A DNA stretch of 64,000 nt from NCBI GenBank assembly GCA_014360645.1, contig JACIXD010000001.1, positions 62,001 to 126,000 on the forward strand. Direction: 5' to 3'. The notes beneath the pieces were generated by a model. The model saw nothing but the letters and a program-made list of their open reading frames with translations, had not been told where the DNA came from and did no database searches. Made by a program: the position numbers and the translations under genes. The stretch is from Actinomycetota bacterium. GTDB lineage: Bacteria; Actinomycetota; Geothermincolia; Geothermincolales; RBG-13-55-18. Below, in pieces: positions 33,474 through 42,493 of this stretch (positions are counted from its first letter, which is position 1; every line of letters starts with the position of its first letter).

Positions 33474-34241
33474 TCATATGCCCAGCAGCTCGCGCAGCAC
33501 GGTGGCCTGGCGGCGGGATACCGGTATCCGGCTCTCCTTCTCGTCGGTGAGGGTTACGATGAGGGAGTTGCGGGAGAGCCTTACGATCTGGTTGACCTTC
33601 CTGAGGTTGACGATGAAGCTGCGGTGGGTGCGGAAGAAATAGCGCCGGTCCAGCATCTTCTCCAGCTCGGACAGGCTGTAGGTGGTGAGGTAGGACTCGT
33701 TGTAGGTGTGCAGGTTGGCGTATTCCAGCCTGGTGTCGATGTAGTAGATGTCCTCCATGGGGATGAGCTTGATGGTGTCGCCCTTCTGCACCGGGACCTG
33801 CTCCAGTCGCGGAAGCTCCCTGGCGGTCTCCTGCGCGCTCTTGCGGGACCTGCCCACGCGGTCCAGCACCACCTTGACCCTGGCGGCCAGCTCCAGGGGG
33901 CTGAAGGGCTTGGGGACGTAGTCGTCCGCCCCGCCGCGCAGCCCGATGACCTTGGACTGCTCGTCGTCGATGGCGGTGAGCATGATCACGGGGATGTCCC
34001 TGGTCTCCTCGTCCTCCTTGAGCCGCATGAGCACCTGCCAGCCGTCCACCTTGGGCATCATCACGTCCAGGATGACGAGGTCCGGGTCCACTTCCTCCAC
34101 CATCTTCAGGCCCTCCTCGCCGTCCGCGGCCAGGAAGACCTCGTAGTTGTCCAGCCTGAGGTTCAGCTCGACCACGTTAGAGATGGCCGGGTCGTCCTCG
34201 ATGAGCAGTATGCGGTATTTGTCCTCCCTGCTCTCGCTCAT
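33474..34241 (-). CDS. response regulator with LytTR DNA-binding domain
   Basis: The 255-residue regulator has a receiver domain (10-125) with acidic EDD near residue 16, phospho-Asp in LVILDVMMPKVDGW, Thr in IMLTA and Lys in PKPFSPLELA. After a linker comes a LytTR domain (about 150-250) with IPMEDIYYIDTRLEYANLHTYN and RYFFRTHRSFIVNLRKVNQIV. LytTR regulators act on virulence, bacteriocin or cell-surface genes. It is the third gene of a kinase-regulator-regulator set on the minus strand, separated by 283 bases from the GGDEF regulator. Confidence 0.92.
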   Translation of the reverse strand: MSESREDKYRILLIEDDPAISNVVELNLRLDNYEVFLAADGEEGLKMVEEVDPDLVILDVMMPKVDGWQVLMRLKEDEETRDIPVIMLTAIDDEQSKVIGLRGGADDYVPKPFSPLELAARVKVVLDRVGRSRKSAQETARELPRLEQVPVQKGDTIKLIPMEDIYYIDTRLEYANLHTYNESYLTTYSLSELEKMLDRRYFFRTHRSFIVNLRKVNQIVRLSRNSLIVTLTDEKESRIPVSRRQATVLRELLGI

Positions 34242-34524
34242 GCGCCCTCACCGTCGCTCCCGCGGCGCCTGCCGCGCTGCCTTTTCATAAGGATTTTCGT
34301 CACCTCGCCCCCTCATCTTGATACAGGCCCGCGGCTCCGGGCCCCATCGCGCGAGGGTGCTCCGCCGCGGCGCGGGCTACCGGGGACGCGATGGGAGAGG
34401 CCGTCGCGCGCCGGCCCTTTCCCCCCGACGCCTTTTCTGTCCGGCTGCCCGCCGATGGTGGAGGTGCCGGTCTCGCGCGCCGCTCCTTCCCCTCCGGATG
34501 CCGGAGCAGGGAGCCGGCGGGAGC

Positions 34525-35472
34525 TCACTTGGTGCGGCGGTCGATGAAGTAGGTGCTGCCGGGGATGGACTTGGCATAGTTCAGGGTCTCCTTGGCGATC
34601 TCACCCACCTCCCAGTGGGTGGAGATGCGCCTCCGGTAGTTGCTCGCCACCCCGATGCTCAGGGTCATGATGGGGACGTAGTTGTCGCGGCCCAGGCGGT
34701 CCACCAGTATGGAGTATCCCCTGCGCAGGTCCTCCTCCCGGTAGAGGGACCTCACTTGCTCGTCGAACTCGGTGATGATCCTCTCGGCGATGAGGGCGGC
34801 CTTTTCGGGCGTGGTGATGACCACGAAATCGTCGCCCCCGCCGTGGCCGATGAAATCGTCCACGTTGCCCAGCTTCTTCACCGCCTCGTCCACGATGTCC
34901 GCGAGCATGCGGATTGCCCGGTCCCCGGTGGGGAAACCGTAGACGTCGTTGAAGGGCTTGAAGTTGTCGATGTCCACGTAGAGGGCGGAGAAGCGCAGGT
35001 TCCTGGCGATGCGGCGCTTGGTCTCCGCCTCGATGGAGATGCTTCCGGGAAGGCCGGTGAGGGGGCTGATGTCGCGCTTCTGCCGCGCCCGGATGAGGTT
35101 GATGGTGATGCGCGCCACCAGGTCGGAGAAATCGAAAGGCTTGGTGATGAAGTCGTCGGCGCCCGCCTCGATGCTCGCCACCTTATCCTGGGCCTGGGTG
35201 CGCGCCGAGAGCATGACCACGGGGATCTGGTTGGTCCTCCCGTCCGCCTTGAGGCGGCGGCAGACCTCCAGGCCGTCCACCTCGGGCATCATGATGTCGC
35301 AGAGGATGAGGTCCGGCTTGAGCTCGTGCACCAGACGCAGGGCCTCCTCGCCGTCGCGGGAGGTGATGACCTCGTACCCCTCCACCTCGAGGTTGAAGCG
35401 GATGATGTCCAGGATGTTCCTCTCGTCGTCCACCACCAGCACCCTGATGGGGGTCTCCCTGGATTCCTCCAT
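34525..35472 (-). CDS. response regulator with GGDEF-like output domain
   Basis: A receiver domain (phospho-Asp in LILCDIMMPEVDGL, Lys in TKPFDFSDLV) is followed by a GGDEF-family domain with SPLTGLPGSISIEAE, ALYVDIDNFKPFNDVYGF and the active-loop variant GGGDDF in place of GG(D/E)EF. The change of Glu to Asp may reduce or abolish diguanylate cyclase activity. I chose the ATG at 35472, whose AAAGGAGGGG overlaps the kinase stop, over the longer reading from 35526. It is translationally coupled to the kinase, and so almost certainly receives its phosphate. Confidence 0.88.
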   Translation of the reverse strand: MEESRETPIRVLVVDDERNILDIIRFNLEVEGYEVITSRDGEEALRLVHELKPDLILCDIMMPEVDGLEVCRRLKADGRTNQIPVVMLSARTQAQDKVASIEAGADDFITKPFDFSDLVARITINLIRARQKRDISPLTGLPGSISIEAETKRRIARNLRFSALYVDIDNFKPFNDVYGFPTGDRAIRMLADIVDEAVKKLGNVDDFIGHGGGDDFVVITTPEKAALIAERIITEFDEQVRSLYREEDLRRGYSILVDRLGRDNYVPIMTLSIGVASNYRRRISTHWEVGEIAKETLNYAKSIPGSTYFIDRRTK

Positions 35473-35483
35473 GGCCCCTCCTT

Positions 35484-38462
35484 TCAAGCCTCCACCGGTC
35501 CCGCGCTCTCTTCCACCGGCCGGCAACCCGCCTCCGGCGAGCCCTCGCGCCGCTGCGCCAGGGGGAGGGTGAAATGGAAGGTGCTGCCGGCCCCCGGTTC
35601 GCTCTCCACCCAGATGTTCCCGCCGTGGGCCTCGATGATGCTCTTGCTCACGTAGAGGCCGAGGCCGGTCCCGTAGATCTCCCTCGTGGCCCGGTTGTCC
35701 ACGCGGTGGAACTTGTCGAAGATGTAGGGAAGGTGCTCGGGGGGGATGCCCACGCCCCGGTCGGCGACCTTGAACTCCACCCTGTGGCGGCCCTGCTCCA
35801 GGCTGACCATCACCTCTCCCCCGGAGGGTGAGTATTTGATCGCGTTGTCCACCAGGTTCATGATCACCTGCTCGATCTTGTCGGGGTCGGCGCAGACCGG
35901 GTCAAGGCTGGGGGGAGCGTACAGCCGGATGGTGTGCCGCGACGAATGGCCTTCCAGCTTGCCGATGACGATGCGCGAGAGGGCGGCGAGGTCGAAGTCG
36001 CGCTTCTTGAGCTCGAGCCGGCCCGATTCTATGCGCGAGACGTCGAGGATATCGGAGACCAGGCGCGCCAGGCGGTCGGTCTCGTCCTCGATGACGCGGA
36101 GAAATTCCTGCCGGGTGTCCTCGTCGAACTGCACGTCGCCTCGGCGTAGGGTGGCGGTGTAGGCCTTGATGGAGGTGAGGGGGGTGCGGAGCTCGTGGGA
36201 TACGGTGGATACGAAATCGGATTTCGCCTGCTCCAACTCGCGCAGCTTGGTGATGTCCCGCACCACGGCGATGATGCCGATGCGCTCGCCCGGCGAGGTC
36301 TCGATGATGGAGGTGCGGATCTCCAGTATCTCCCTGCCCCCGGGTCCGGACGCGATCTCCTCCTCCAGCTCCAGGCCGGTGTTGAGGCTGCGCAGCAGGG
36401 TGCTGGCGATGTCCGGGTTGGCGATGACCTCCTTGAGGTGACGGTTGACCGACTGCCGTGAGGGGGGCAGGCCGAGGATGCTCTCCGCCGCGGGGTTGAC
36501 GAGGATCACCTCCGCCTCGTTGTTGACGGCGATGACCCCGTCGTTGAGGGAGTGGAGCATGGCCTCCGTGCGCCGCTGGTCCTCGCTTATGAGGCGGTAG
36601 AGGTTGGCGTTCTCCAGGGCTATGGCCGCCTGGTTGACGAAGAGCGCCAACAGCCGCAGGTCGTCCTCGCCGAAAGCCCGCTCTGCGCGCCGCGAGGCGA
36701 TCTCGATCACGCCCTTGGCGACTCCCTGCCAGGTGAGGGGGGCGGCCAGGTAAGAGTGCTCACCCTCCAGTGAAGCCCCCCAGGGCGTGTCGCGCCCGGG
36801 CTCGATGCGGGCGTGACGCTGCGGGGCCCCCTTGCGTAAAGCCTCCCCGGCCAGCCATTCCCCGTGGGTGAAGGAGACCTCCATCGCCTCCTCCCCCAGG
36901 CCCAGTACGGCCCTGACGCGGTAGCGCCCGTCGCCCTCGCGCAGCGAAAGCACCCCCACCTCCCCGGCCACCAGGCTCACGGCCCTTTCCAGCAGGAAGG
37001 ACAGGAGGTTGTGCGTGTCCACCTCGTCCACCAGGGATCTCCCGACCTCGTAGAGGGCGGTCTGCTCTTCGACCCTGCGGGCGATGAGCAGCATGAGGTC
37101 GTCCCGGATCTCGTCCACCTTGACCCGCTCGGTGATGTCCTCGAGGATGATCACCATGCCCCCGCTCGCCTCGTATCCGGCGCGGATGGGCGAGGCGCTC
37201 ACGGAAAGGACGCGATCCTGGGTCCCGCCCGCCATGTGCACCTCCACGTGCCGCTGTTTCTCCCCGCCCCCGGCGGCGGCCTCCTCCAGAAGCTGCCAGA
37301 GCGCTTCCGCCTCCGTGAGGATGGGTTCCAGGAGCTCGCGCAGGGTGCTCTCGCGGGTGATCTCCAGGCCGAGGAGGTCCCGCGCCGCCTGGTTGGACAT
37401 CACCACCCTGCCCGCGGCGTCGGTTACCAGCAGGCCGCTGGTCATGCTCTCCACGATTACCTCGCTGCGGGATAGGATCATCTGGTACAGCTCCGACCTG
37501 GCGATGACCGAGGCGGCCAGGTTGGATACGGTCACCAGCATGCGCAGGTCCTCCGGGGTGAAGGAGCGCGGCTCGCCGCTCGCGAAGCTCAGCACCCCCA
37601 CCAGCTCCCCGCCCACCAGGATGGGGGCGGCGAGGGCGGAACGCACCTTCCTGCGCGCCCCCGGGAAGGCGGCGAAACGCGGGTCTGCGCCGACGTCGTT
37701 GACGATGATGGGCGCTTTCTCCGCGGCCACCCAGCCGATGAAGCCCTCGCCCACAGGGATCTCTATCTGCTCCTCGAGCTCGCCGGGACGCGCTCCCGAC
37801 GCCCTGACCACAAGCCTTTCGCTCCTGCGGTCCAGTAGCCGCACCGAGCTTATCTCGGTATGGAAGAAGGAGGCGGTGGCGGTGAGCAGGTCGTGCAGGG
37901 CCTTCTCCAGGTCCACCTCCTGCATGAGGGAAGAGCTCAGACGGTAGAGGGTCTCCATGCGTTCCGCCTTGCTCTGCTCCTTGCGGTCCAGCTCCGCGAG
38001 GTAGGAGAGGAGCACCGAGGTACCCAGCAGGGTCAGCACGTTTATGAACAGGCGCGCCCCGCCGCTCGAGAGGTCGAAATCCCTGGCGGCACAGGAGACC
38101 ACGTAGGCGGCGCTGACGGCGCCCGCGAACAGGAGGGTGACGGTCCAGCGGTCGTAGAGGGCCGCGGTGGCGCTGAGCAGGAAGAGGAGGGGGAAGAGGG
38201 GGCTTGCGATGCCGCCGGTGTGGTAGATGAGAGAACACACCAGCAGGGCGTCCAGGCCCAGCAGGGGCAGGCTCCACCTCCCCGTCTCACGCGCCGCGAA
38301 GGGGATGCGAGAGGCGTGGTAAGCCAACCCCAGGGCGAACATGGCGGCCGTGGTCGCTATCCAGGGCCAGTACCTCGTGCCCTCGCCCGTGTACAGGGGG
38401 TAGAACCCCACCGCTAGGAAGGCTATCCAGTGGGACAGCGGAAGAAGCTTGGCCGACTTCAT
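35484..38462 (-). CDS. multidomain sensor histidine kinase (membrane, GAF, PAS, GAF, PAS)
   Basis: This is a 992-residue kinase. Residues 1-165 hold about six hydrophobic segments. A short coiled coil leads to a GAF domain (about 185-330), a PAS domain (about 335-455), a second GAF domain (about 475-620) and a second PAS domain (about 635-740, with NPAAESILGLP). HisKA carries the phosphorylated His in STVSHELRTPLTSIKAY (about 755). The ATPase has the N box VMNLVDNAIKYSPSGG, DRGVGIPPEHLPYIFDKFHRV and GTGLGLYVSKSIIEAHGG. With two GAF domains it probably integrates cytoplasmic ligands. It forms an operon with the downstream GGDEF regulator. Confidence 0.93.
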   Translation of the reverse strand: MKSAKLLPLSHWIAFLAVGFYPLYTGEGTRYWPWIATTAAMFALGLAYHASRIPFAARETGRWSLPLLGLDALLVCSLIYHTGGIASPLFPLLFLLSATAALYDRWTVTLLFAGAVSAAYVVSCAARDFDLSSGGARLFINVLTLLGTSVLLSYLAELDRKEQSKAERMETLYRLSSSLMQEVDLEKALHDLLTATASFFHTEISSVRLLDRRSERLVVRASGARPGELEEQIEIPVGEGFIGWVAAEKAPIIVNDVGADPRFAAFPGARRKVRSALAAPILVGGELVGVLSFASGEPRSFTPEDLRMLVTVSNLAASVIARSELYQMILSRSEVIVESMTSGLLVTDAAGRVVMSNQAARDLLGLEITRESTLRELLEPILTEAEALWQLLEEAAAGGGEKQRHVEVHMAGGTQDRVLSVSASPIRAGYEASGGMVIILEDITERVKVDEIRDDLMLLIARRVEEQTALYEVGRSLVDEVDTHNLLSFLLERAVSLVAGEVGVLSLREGDGRYRVRAVLGLGEEAMEVSFTHGEWLAGEALRKGAPQRHARIEPGRDTPWGASLEGEHSYLAAPLTWQGVAKGVIEIASRRAERAFGEDDLRLLALFVNQAAIALENANLYRLISEDQRRTEAMLHSLNDGVIAVNNEAEVILVNPAAESILGLPPSRQSVNRHLKEVIANPDIASTLLRSLNTGLELEEEIASGPGGREILEIRTSIIETSPGERIGIIAVVRDITKLRELEQAKSDFVSTVSHELRTPLTSIKAYTATLRRGDVQFDEDTRQEFLRVIEDETDRLARLVSDILDVSRIESGRLELKKRDFDLAALSRIVIGKLEGHSSRHTIRLYAPPSLDPVCADPDKIEQVIMNLVDNAIKYSPSGGEVMVSLEQGRHRVEFKVADRGVGIPPEHLPYIFDKFHRVDNRATREIYGTGLGLYVSKSIIEAHGGNIWVESEPGAGSTFHFTLPLAQRREGSPEAGCRPVEESAGPVEA

Positions 38463-38618
38463 CGGGTTATCCCCTCTTGGCTTGCCCGGAGGGTTCCGGC
38501 TGTTACCGGTTCGTGAAGCCCTCCTTTCCAGCGTCCAGTTTTATATCGAAAGCGCGGGGTGTAAACTTGATAAAACCGAAAACGCGGGGATACGGAGCGG
38601 CCAGGAGGGTAAGACGGC

Positions 38619-39710
38619 ATGGCCCTGCAGGTGGGGATCATCGGGCTTCCCAACTCCGGAAAATCGACCATCTTCAACGCCCTCACGCGGGCCGGGGCAC
38701 AGGTGGCCGGTTACCCCTTCTCCACCGTGGACCCCAACTACGGGGTGGCCGCGGTCCCCGATGCCCGCCTGCAGAGGGTGGCGGGGGCGGCGGGGTGCGC
38801 GAAGGTGGTGCCGGCGGACCTCCGGGTGGTGGACATCGCCGGCCTGGTGGAGGGGGCGCACCGCGGCGAGGGGCTGGGGAACCAGTTCCTGGCGCACATC
38901 CGCGAGGTGGACGCCGTGGCCCACGCCGTACGCTGCTTCTCCTCCCCGGACGTGGCCCACGTGCGCGCGGAGATAGACCCGGTTAAGGACATCCAGGTGG
39001 TGAACACCGAGCTTATCCTGGCCGACCTGGCGGCGGTCGCCAGGCGCAGGGAGAGGATAGGCAAGGCGGCAGCGAGCGGGGACCGGGAAAAAGCCCGGGA
39101 ACTGGAGGTGCTGCGCAAGGTGGAGGAGGGGCTGGACGAGGGGATCCCGGTGCGGGCCATGGGGCTGGCGGCGGAGGAGAGAAGGGAGCTGGACGGCCTT
39201 TACCTCCTGACCGCCAAGCCGGTGATCTACGTGGCCAACCTCGGCGAGGAGCAGCTCCCCGACGGAGGTCCCCTGCTGGAGGCGGTGCGCGAGCTGGCCG
39301 TGGAGGAGGGGGCGCAGTGGGTGGGCTTCTGTGCCCGGCTGGAGGCGGAGCTCGAGGAGCTGGAGCCGGGAGAGCTGGAGGAGTTCCTGGCCGCATACGG
39401 CATCGAGCGGCTGGGCCTGGAGGAGTTCGCCGCGCGCTGCTACGAACTCCTGGGCCTCATCACCTTCTTCACCACCGAGTCGGGGGAGTGCAGGGCTTGG
39501 CCGCTGCGGGACGGGGGCACCGCGGCGGAGGCGGCGGGAAAGATCCATACCGACATGGAGAGGGGCTTCATCCGCGCCGAGGTCGTCGGGTGGGAGGAAT
39601 TCCTGTCCTACGGCTCTTTCCACGCGGCGAGAGAGGCCGGCGCGGTGAGGATCGAGGGACGGGACTACGTGGTGCGGGACGGGGACGTCATGCTCTTCAG
39701 GTTCTCCTGA
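38619..39710 (+). CDS. ychF: redox-regulated GTPase/ATPase YchF
   Basis: The 363-residue Obg-type P-loop protein has G1 GLPNSGKST, a switch with YPFSTVDPN, G3 VVDIAGLVEGAHRGEGLGNQFL (Gly after DxxG region, as in YchF), NLGEE in place of NKxD (YchF prefers ATP), and a C-terminal TGS domain starting about residue 275 with LLGLITFFTTESGECRAWPL. YchF binds ribosomes and represses oxidative-stress responses. The ATG at 38619 follows AGGAGGG. Its last 14 bases overlap the end of the convergent gene. Confidence 0.95.
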   Translation: MALQVGIIGLPNSGKSTIFNALTRAGAQVAGYPFSTVDPNYGVAAVPDARLQRVAGAAGCAKVVPADLRVVDIAGLVEGAHRGEGLGNQFLAHIREVDAVAHAVRCFSSPDVAHVRAEIDPVKDIQVVNTELILADLAAVARRRERIGKAAASGDREKARELEVLRKVEEGLDEGIPVRAMGLAAEERRELDGLYLLTAKPVIYVANLGEEQLPDGGPLLEAVRELAVEEGAQWVGFCARLEAELEELEPGELEEFLAAYGIERLGLEEFAARCYELLGLITFFTTESGECRAWPLRDGGTAAEAAGKIHTDMERGFIRAEVVGWEEFLSYGSFHAAREAGAVRIEGRDYVVRDGDVMLFRFS

Positions 39711-40590
39711 TACGCGCGCGCGCCTCGGCCAGCTTTCCCTCCAACTCTTCCAGGCGCGGCGCGAGAAGGGAAGACAGCCACCCCGTGACGGAGAGGGTCT
39801 CCGCGAGGCTTGACGGGGAGGCGTCGAGGGAGGAACGCACGCGGTCCATGAGCTGGTTGTGGGATGCGGCGTCGCCGGCCTCCCCTTTCACGCAGGCCTG
39901 GATGAAGTCCTGGGCGGCGCCCGCCAGGCCGGATATCGCCGCGAGGGCGGCTCCGGTATCCATTCCCTCGGCGGAGACCGACTCCACGGCGGCGCGTGCT
40001 CTCTGCAGCGCGTCCGCGGCCGCTTCGGCGTGAAGGCGGGCGGGGGACAGGTCGGGGGGCGAGGACCCCAGAGCCTGGTTATGGGCGGCGATGGCATCGG
40101 CGAGGGCCCCGCGCGCTTCCGCGTAAGAGGCCTCTCCCTCGTGGAGCGGGCGGAGGCCGCCCATCGCCTCCCTTGCTCCGCTCAGTGCGGCCGCCAGGGC
40201 TTCCTGTGCTTCGCCCAGCAGGGCCAGCCCCGCAAGGATATCCTCCCCTTCCGCCGCCTCCGGCGCGCCGTCAACCTCACCGACCTGCAGCTGCAACTGC
40301 TCCTCGAGAGCGCGGGCCCGCTCGCGCTCACTCTCCAGGAGGGCCAGGCATTCCTGCAGCGCGATGTCCAGGGCGTCCGCGCCGCCGCCCGGCTCCCTCC
40401 ACCGCCCGGCCAGCGAGGCGGTGTTCTCGAGGATGGCGAGGGCGTTCTCACCGGCCGCCGCGACGTCCATGACCTCCCGGGTGGAGGAGGAGCGGAGGTG
40501 GCGGATGAGCAGCGAGGACGCCGCCCCCGCCGCCAGCACCAGGATGGCGAGGACGAAGAGGATCCTGGAACGAGTTTCCAGCTTGTTCAA
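39697..40590 (-). CDS. membrane-anchored helical protein of unknown function
   Basis: The 297-residue protein has one N-terminal membrane segment (residues 9-31, ILFVLAILVLAAGAASSLLI). An almost purely helical, Ala/Glu/Leu-rich extracytoplasmic part follows with coiled-coil tendency, for example ESERERARALEEQLQLQVGE. There is no Cys pattern or catalytic motif. It resembles the sensory domain of methyl-accepting or adhesion-type proteins without an output domain. I do not recognise the family. The 278 bases upstream (40591-40868) hold no gene that I can see. Its end overlaps ychF by 14 bases on the opposite strand. Confidence 0.65.
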   Translation of the reverse strand: MNKLETRSRILFVLAILVLAAGAASSLLIRHLRSSSTREVMDVAAAGENALAILENTASLAGRWREPGGGADALDIALQECLALLESERERARALEEQLQLQVGEVDGAPEAAEGEDILAGLALLGEAQEALAAALSGAREAMGGLRPLHEGEASYAEARGALADAIAAHNQALGSSPPDLSPARLHAEAAADALQRARAAVESVSAEGMDTGAALAAISGLAGAAQDFIQACVKGEAGDAASHNQLMDRVRSSLDASPSSLAETLSVTGWLSSLLAPRLEELEGKLAEARARIRRT

Positions 40591-40868
40591 CCCACATCAC
40601 CCCCCGTGTCCCGGCCCCGCGAGGGAGTCGCCTCGGCATCGATGCATGGTTCCCCGGGGGAGGGCCGGGTCCGGCCTTCATCTGGACCGCCGCCGGGCGC
40701 GCTCCCGCGCCGCTACGGCGGGGTGTTTAACCACGGGGTGTGCCCTTCTCCCCAGGTAGGCTCCTGTGGTTTCGCGCCCACGCAGCTCTGCCCCGGCCGG
40801 AAGGAACGCCGCCCAGTCAGATTCCTGAAGGCGGGGGCCCTACACACGACCTTTCATCTACTCCGGCC

Positions 40869-41819
40869 TCAACCCTTTTTCAGCAGGTGTCTGATGACCA
40901 TGACGGCGCCGGCGTGGGGGTCGATCTCCCGCGTCTCCACCAGCTTGCTCACCAGCTCCCTCATCTCGGGATCTTCCTCCAGGGCGCGCATCACCGTCCT
41001 CGCCACCCGGCGGTTGATGATCTCCAGCAGCTCGGCGAGGATCCTTTCCCTGGCCTTTTTTTCCAGCAGGCCTTCGCGTTTCAGATATTCGTAGTGGTCC
41101 TGGATGGCGTCGGCTAGCTCCTCCATCCCCTGGCCGGTGGTGGCCACGGTGCGGATCACCGGGGGCGTGCGGCCGTCGGGGCGTTCGGACATCTCCAGCA
41201 TCATGAGGATCTCGGTGTAGGTGCGGCCCGCGTCCTCGCGGTCGGCCTTGTTGACCACGAAGACGTCCCCGATCTCCATGATCCCCGCCTTGATGGCCTG
41301 GATCTCGTCGCCGCCGCCTGGCATGGTCACCACCACGGAGGTGTGGGCCAGCCTGACGATATCCACCTCCACCTGTCCCGCGCCCACCGTCTCCACGATG
41401 ACCACGTCCTTTCCAAAGGCGTCCAGGATGTTCACGGCGTCGTTGGTGGCCACGGAGATGCCGCCCAGCGCGCCCCGGGTGCCCATGGAGCGGATGAACA
41501 CCCCGGGGTCGGTGGCCAGGTCCTGCATGCGCACGCGGTCGCCCAGGATGGCGCCGCCGCTGAAGGGGCTGGTGGGATCGATGGCCACGATGCCCACGCT
41601 CTTCCCCCGTGCCCTGAGCACCTTGGTGAGGGAGTTTACAAGCGTGCTCTTTCCCGCCCCCGGCGCCCCGGTGATACCCACGATATGGGCCTTACCGGTA
41701 TGCTCGTGCAGGCGCTGGATGGGCTCGCTGGCCGCCGGGTCGCCGTTCTCAACCAGGGTGATGAGGCGCGCCACCGCCCTCCGGTCGCCCGCCAGAAGAC
41801 GCGAATACAGATCGTCCAT
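40869..41819 (-). CDS. meaB: G3E GTPase MeaB (chaperone of a B12-dependent acyl-CoA mutase)
   Basis: The 316-residue GTPase has P-loop GITGAPGAGKSTLVNSL, a switch with AIDPTSPFSGGAILGDRVRM, VIVETVGAGQVEVDI and the base-specific VVNKADRED motif. The C-terminal arm (ILAELLEIINRRVARTVM) is the dimer part. MeaB guards methylmalonyl-CoA mutase or related enzymes against cofactor loss. No mutase is in the window, so its partner lies elsewhere. I chose the ATG at 41819, with AAGGAGG 5 bases ahead. It is divergent from the DUF192 gene, with an A+T-rich promoter patch between. Confidence 0.93.
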   Translation of the reverse strand: MDDLYSRLLAGDRRAVARLITLVENGDPAASEPIQRLHEHTGKAHIVGITGAPGAGKSTLVNSLTKVLRARGKSVGIVAIDPTSPFSGGAILGDRVRMQDLATDPGVFIRSMGTRGALGGISVATNDAVNILDAFGKDVVIVETVGAGQVEVDIVRLAHTSVVVTMPGGGDEIQAIKAGIMEIGDVFVVNKADREDAGRTYTEILMMLEMSERPDGRTPPVIRTVATTGQGMEELADAIQDHYEYLKREGLLEKKARERILAELLEIINRRVARTVMRALEEDPEMRELVSKLVETREIDPHAGAVMVIRHLLKKG

Positions 41820-41910
41820 ATCGCCTCCTTTTCGCATTCCCGCATCTATTCTTCATATTGCGGCGTCCGGGGTCAACCTCGCGCGCCTTGCGCCCGCCAT
41901 GGAGGAATCA

Positions 41911-41934
41911 TATAATATATATAAGTTATATAAT
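41911..41934. promoter_or_regulatory. A+T-only divergent promoter patch
   Basis: Two TATAAT hexamers (41911-41916 and 41929-41934) lie in a nearly pure A+T stretch inside GC-rich DNA, between meaB (minus) and the DUF192/fdhD genes (plus). Both hexamers read in the plus direction, and near-palindromic TTATATAA could also serve the minus strand. Confidence 0.5.
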
Positions 41935-42021
41935 TGAGCTGCAGGGTGCGGAAAGGGGGTGCGGGGAGCGGGAGCCCCGGCGCTCGCCGCGCCCATGCCG
42001 GCCGGACGGGGCTCTGCGGAT

Positions 42022-42384
42022 ATGGAACTGGTGGCGGTCTTCAACAGCACCAAGGGGGTGCTGTTGGCGGAGAGGGCCATGCTGGCGGACACCCCGCCCT
42101 CGCGGCGGCGCGGGCTCCTGGGCACCGACCGCCTGGAGGACGGGAGCGGGATGGTGCTCGTGCCCTGCCGTCAGGTGCACACTTTCGGCATGCGCTATGC
42201 CATCGACGTGGTCTTCGTGGACAGGTCCCTGAGGGTGCTGCGCGTGGTGGAGGGGATGAGGCCGTGGCGCCTCGGAGCCCCGGTGCCCCGGGCCGCGGCC
42301 GCCATCGAGCTTCCCGACGGCAAGGCGGCGGACACGGGTACGGCGCCGGGTGACGCGATACAGCTCTTTGGCTTCCCGCGATAG
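42022..42384 (+). CDS. DUF192 family protein
   Basis: The predicted 120-residue protein starts MELVAVFNSTKGVLLAERAML and shows the family signatures RRRGLLGTDRLEDGSGMVLVP, VHTFGMRYAIDVVFVD and the ending PGDAIQLFGF. DUF192 proteins form a small beta barrel of unknown function. Most have a signal peptide; the longer reading from 41959 starts with an Ala/Pro-rich stretch that is not a convincing one. No ribosome site marks either start. It is followed after 110 bases by fdhD on the same strand. Confidence 0.75.
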   Translation: MELVAVFNSTKGVLLAERAMLADTPPSRRRGLLGTDRLEDGSGMVLVPCRQVHTFGMRYAIDVVFVDRSLRVLRVVEGMRPWRLGAPVPRAAAAIELPDGKAADTGTAPGDAIQLFGFPR

Positions 42385-42493
42385 GCGTGCGCCCCCGCGG
42401 GGCGGGGAGGGGGGCCGCCGGTACGGCGCCGGGTCATTGAAGGCGCCGCCACCGCCCCCTATGATAAGGGGACGGAAGGAGAAAGGCGGCGGC

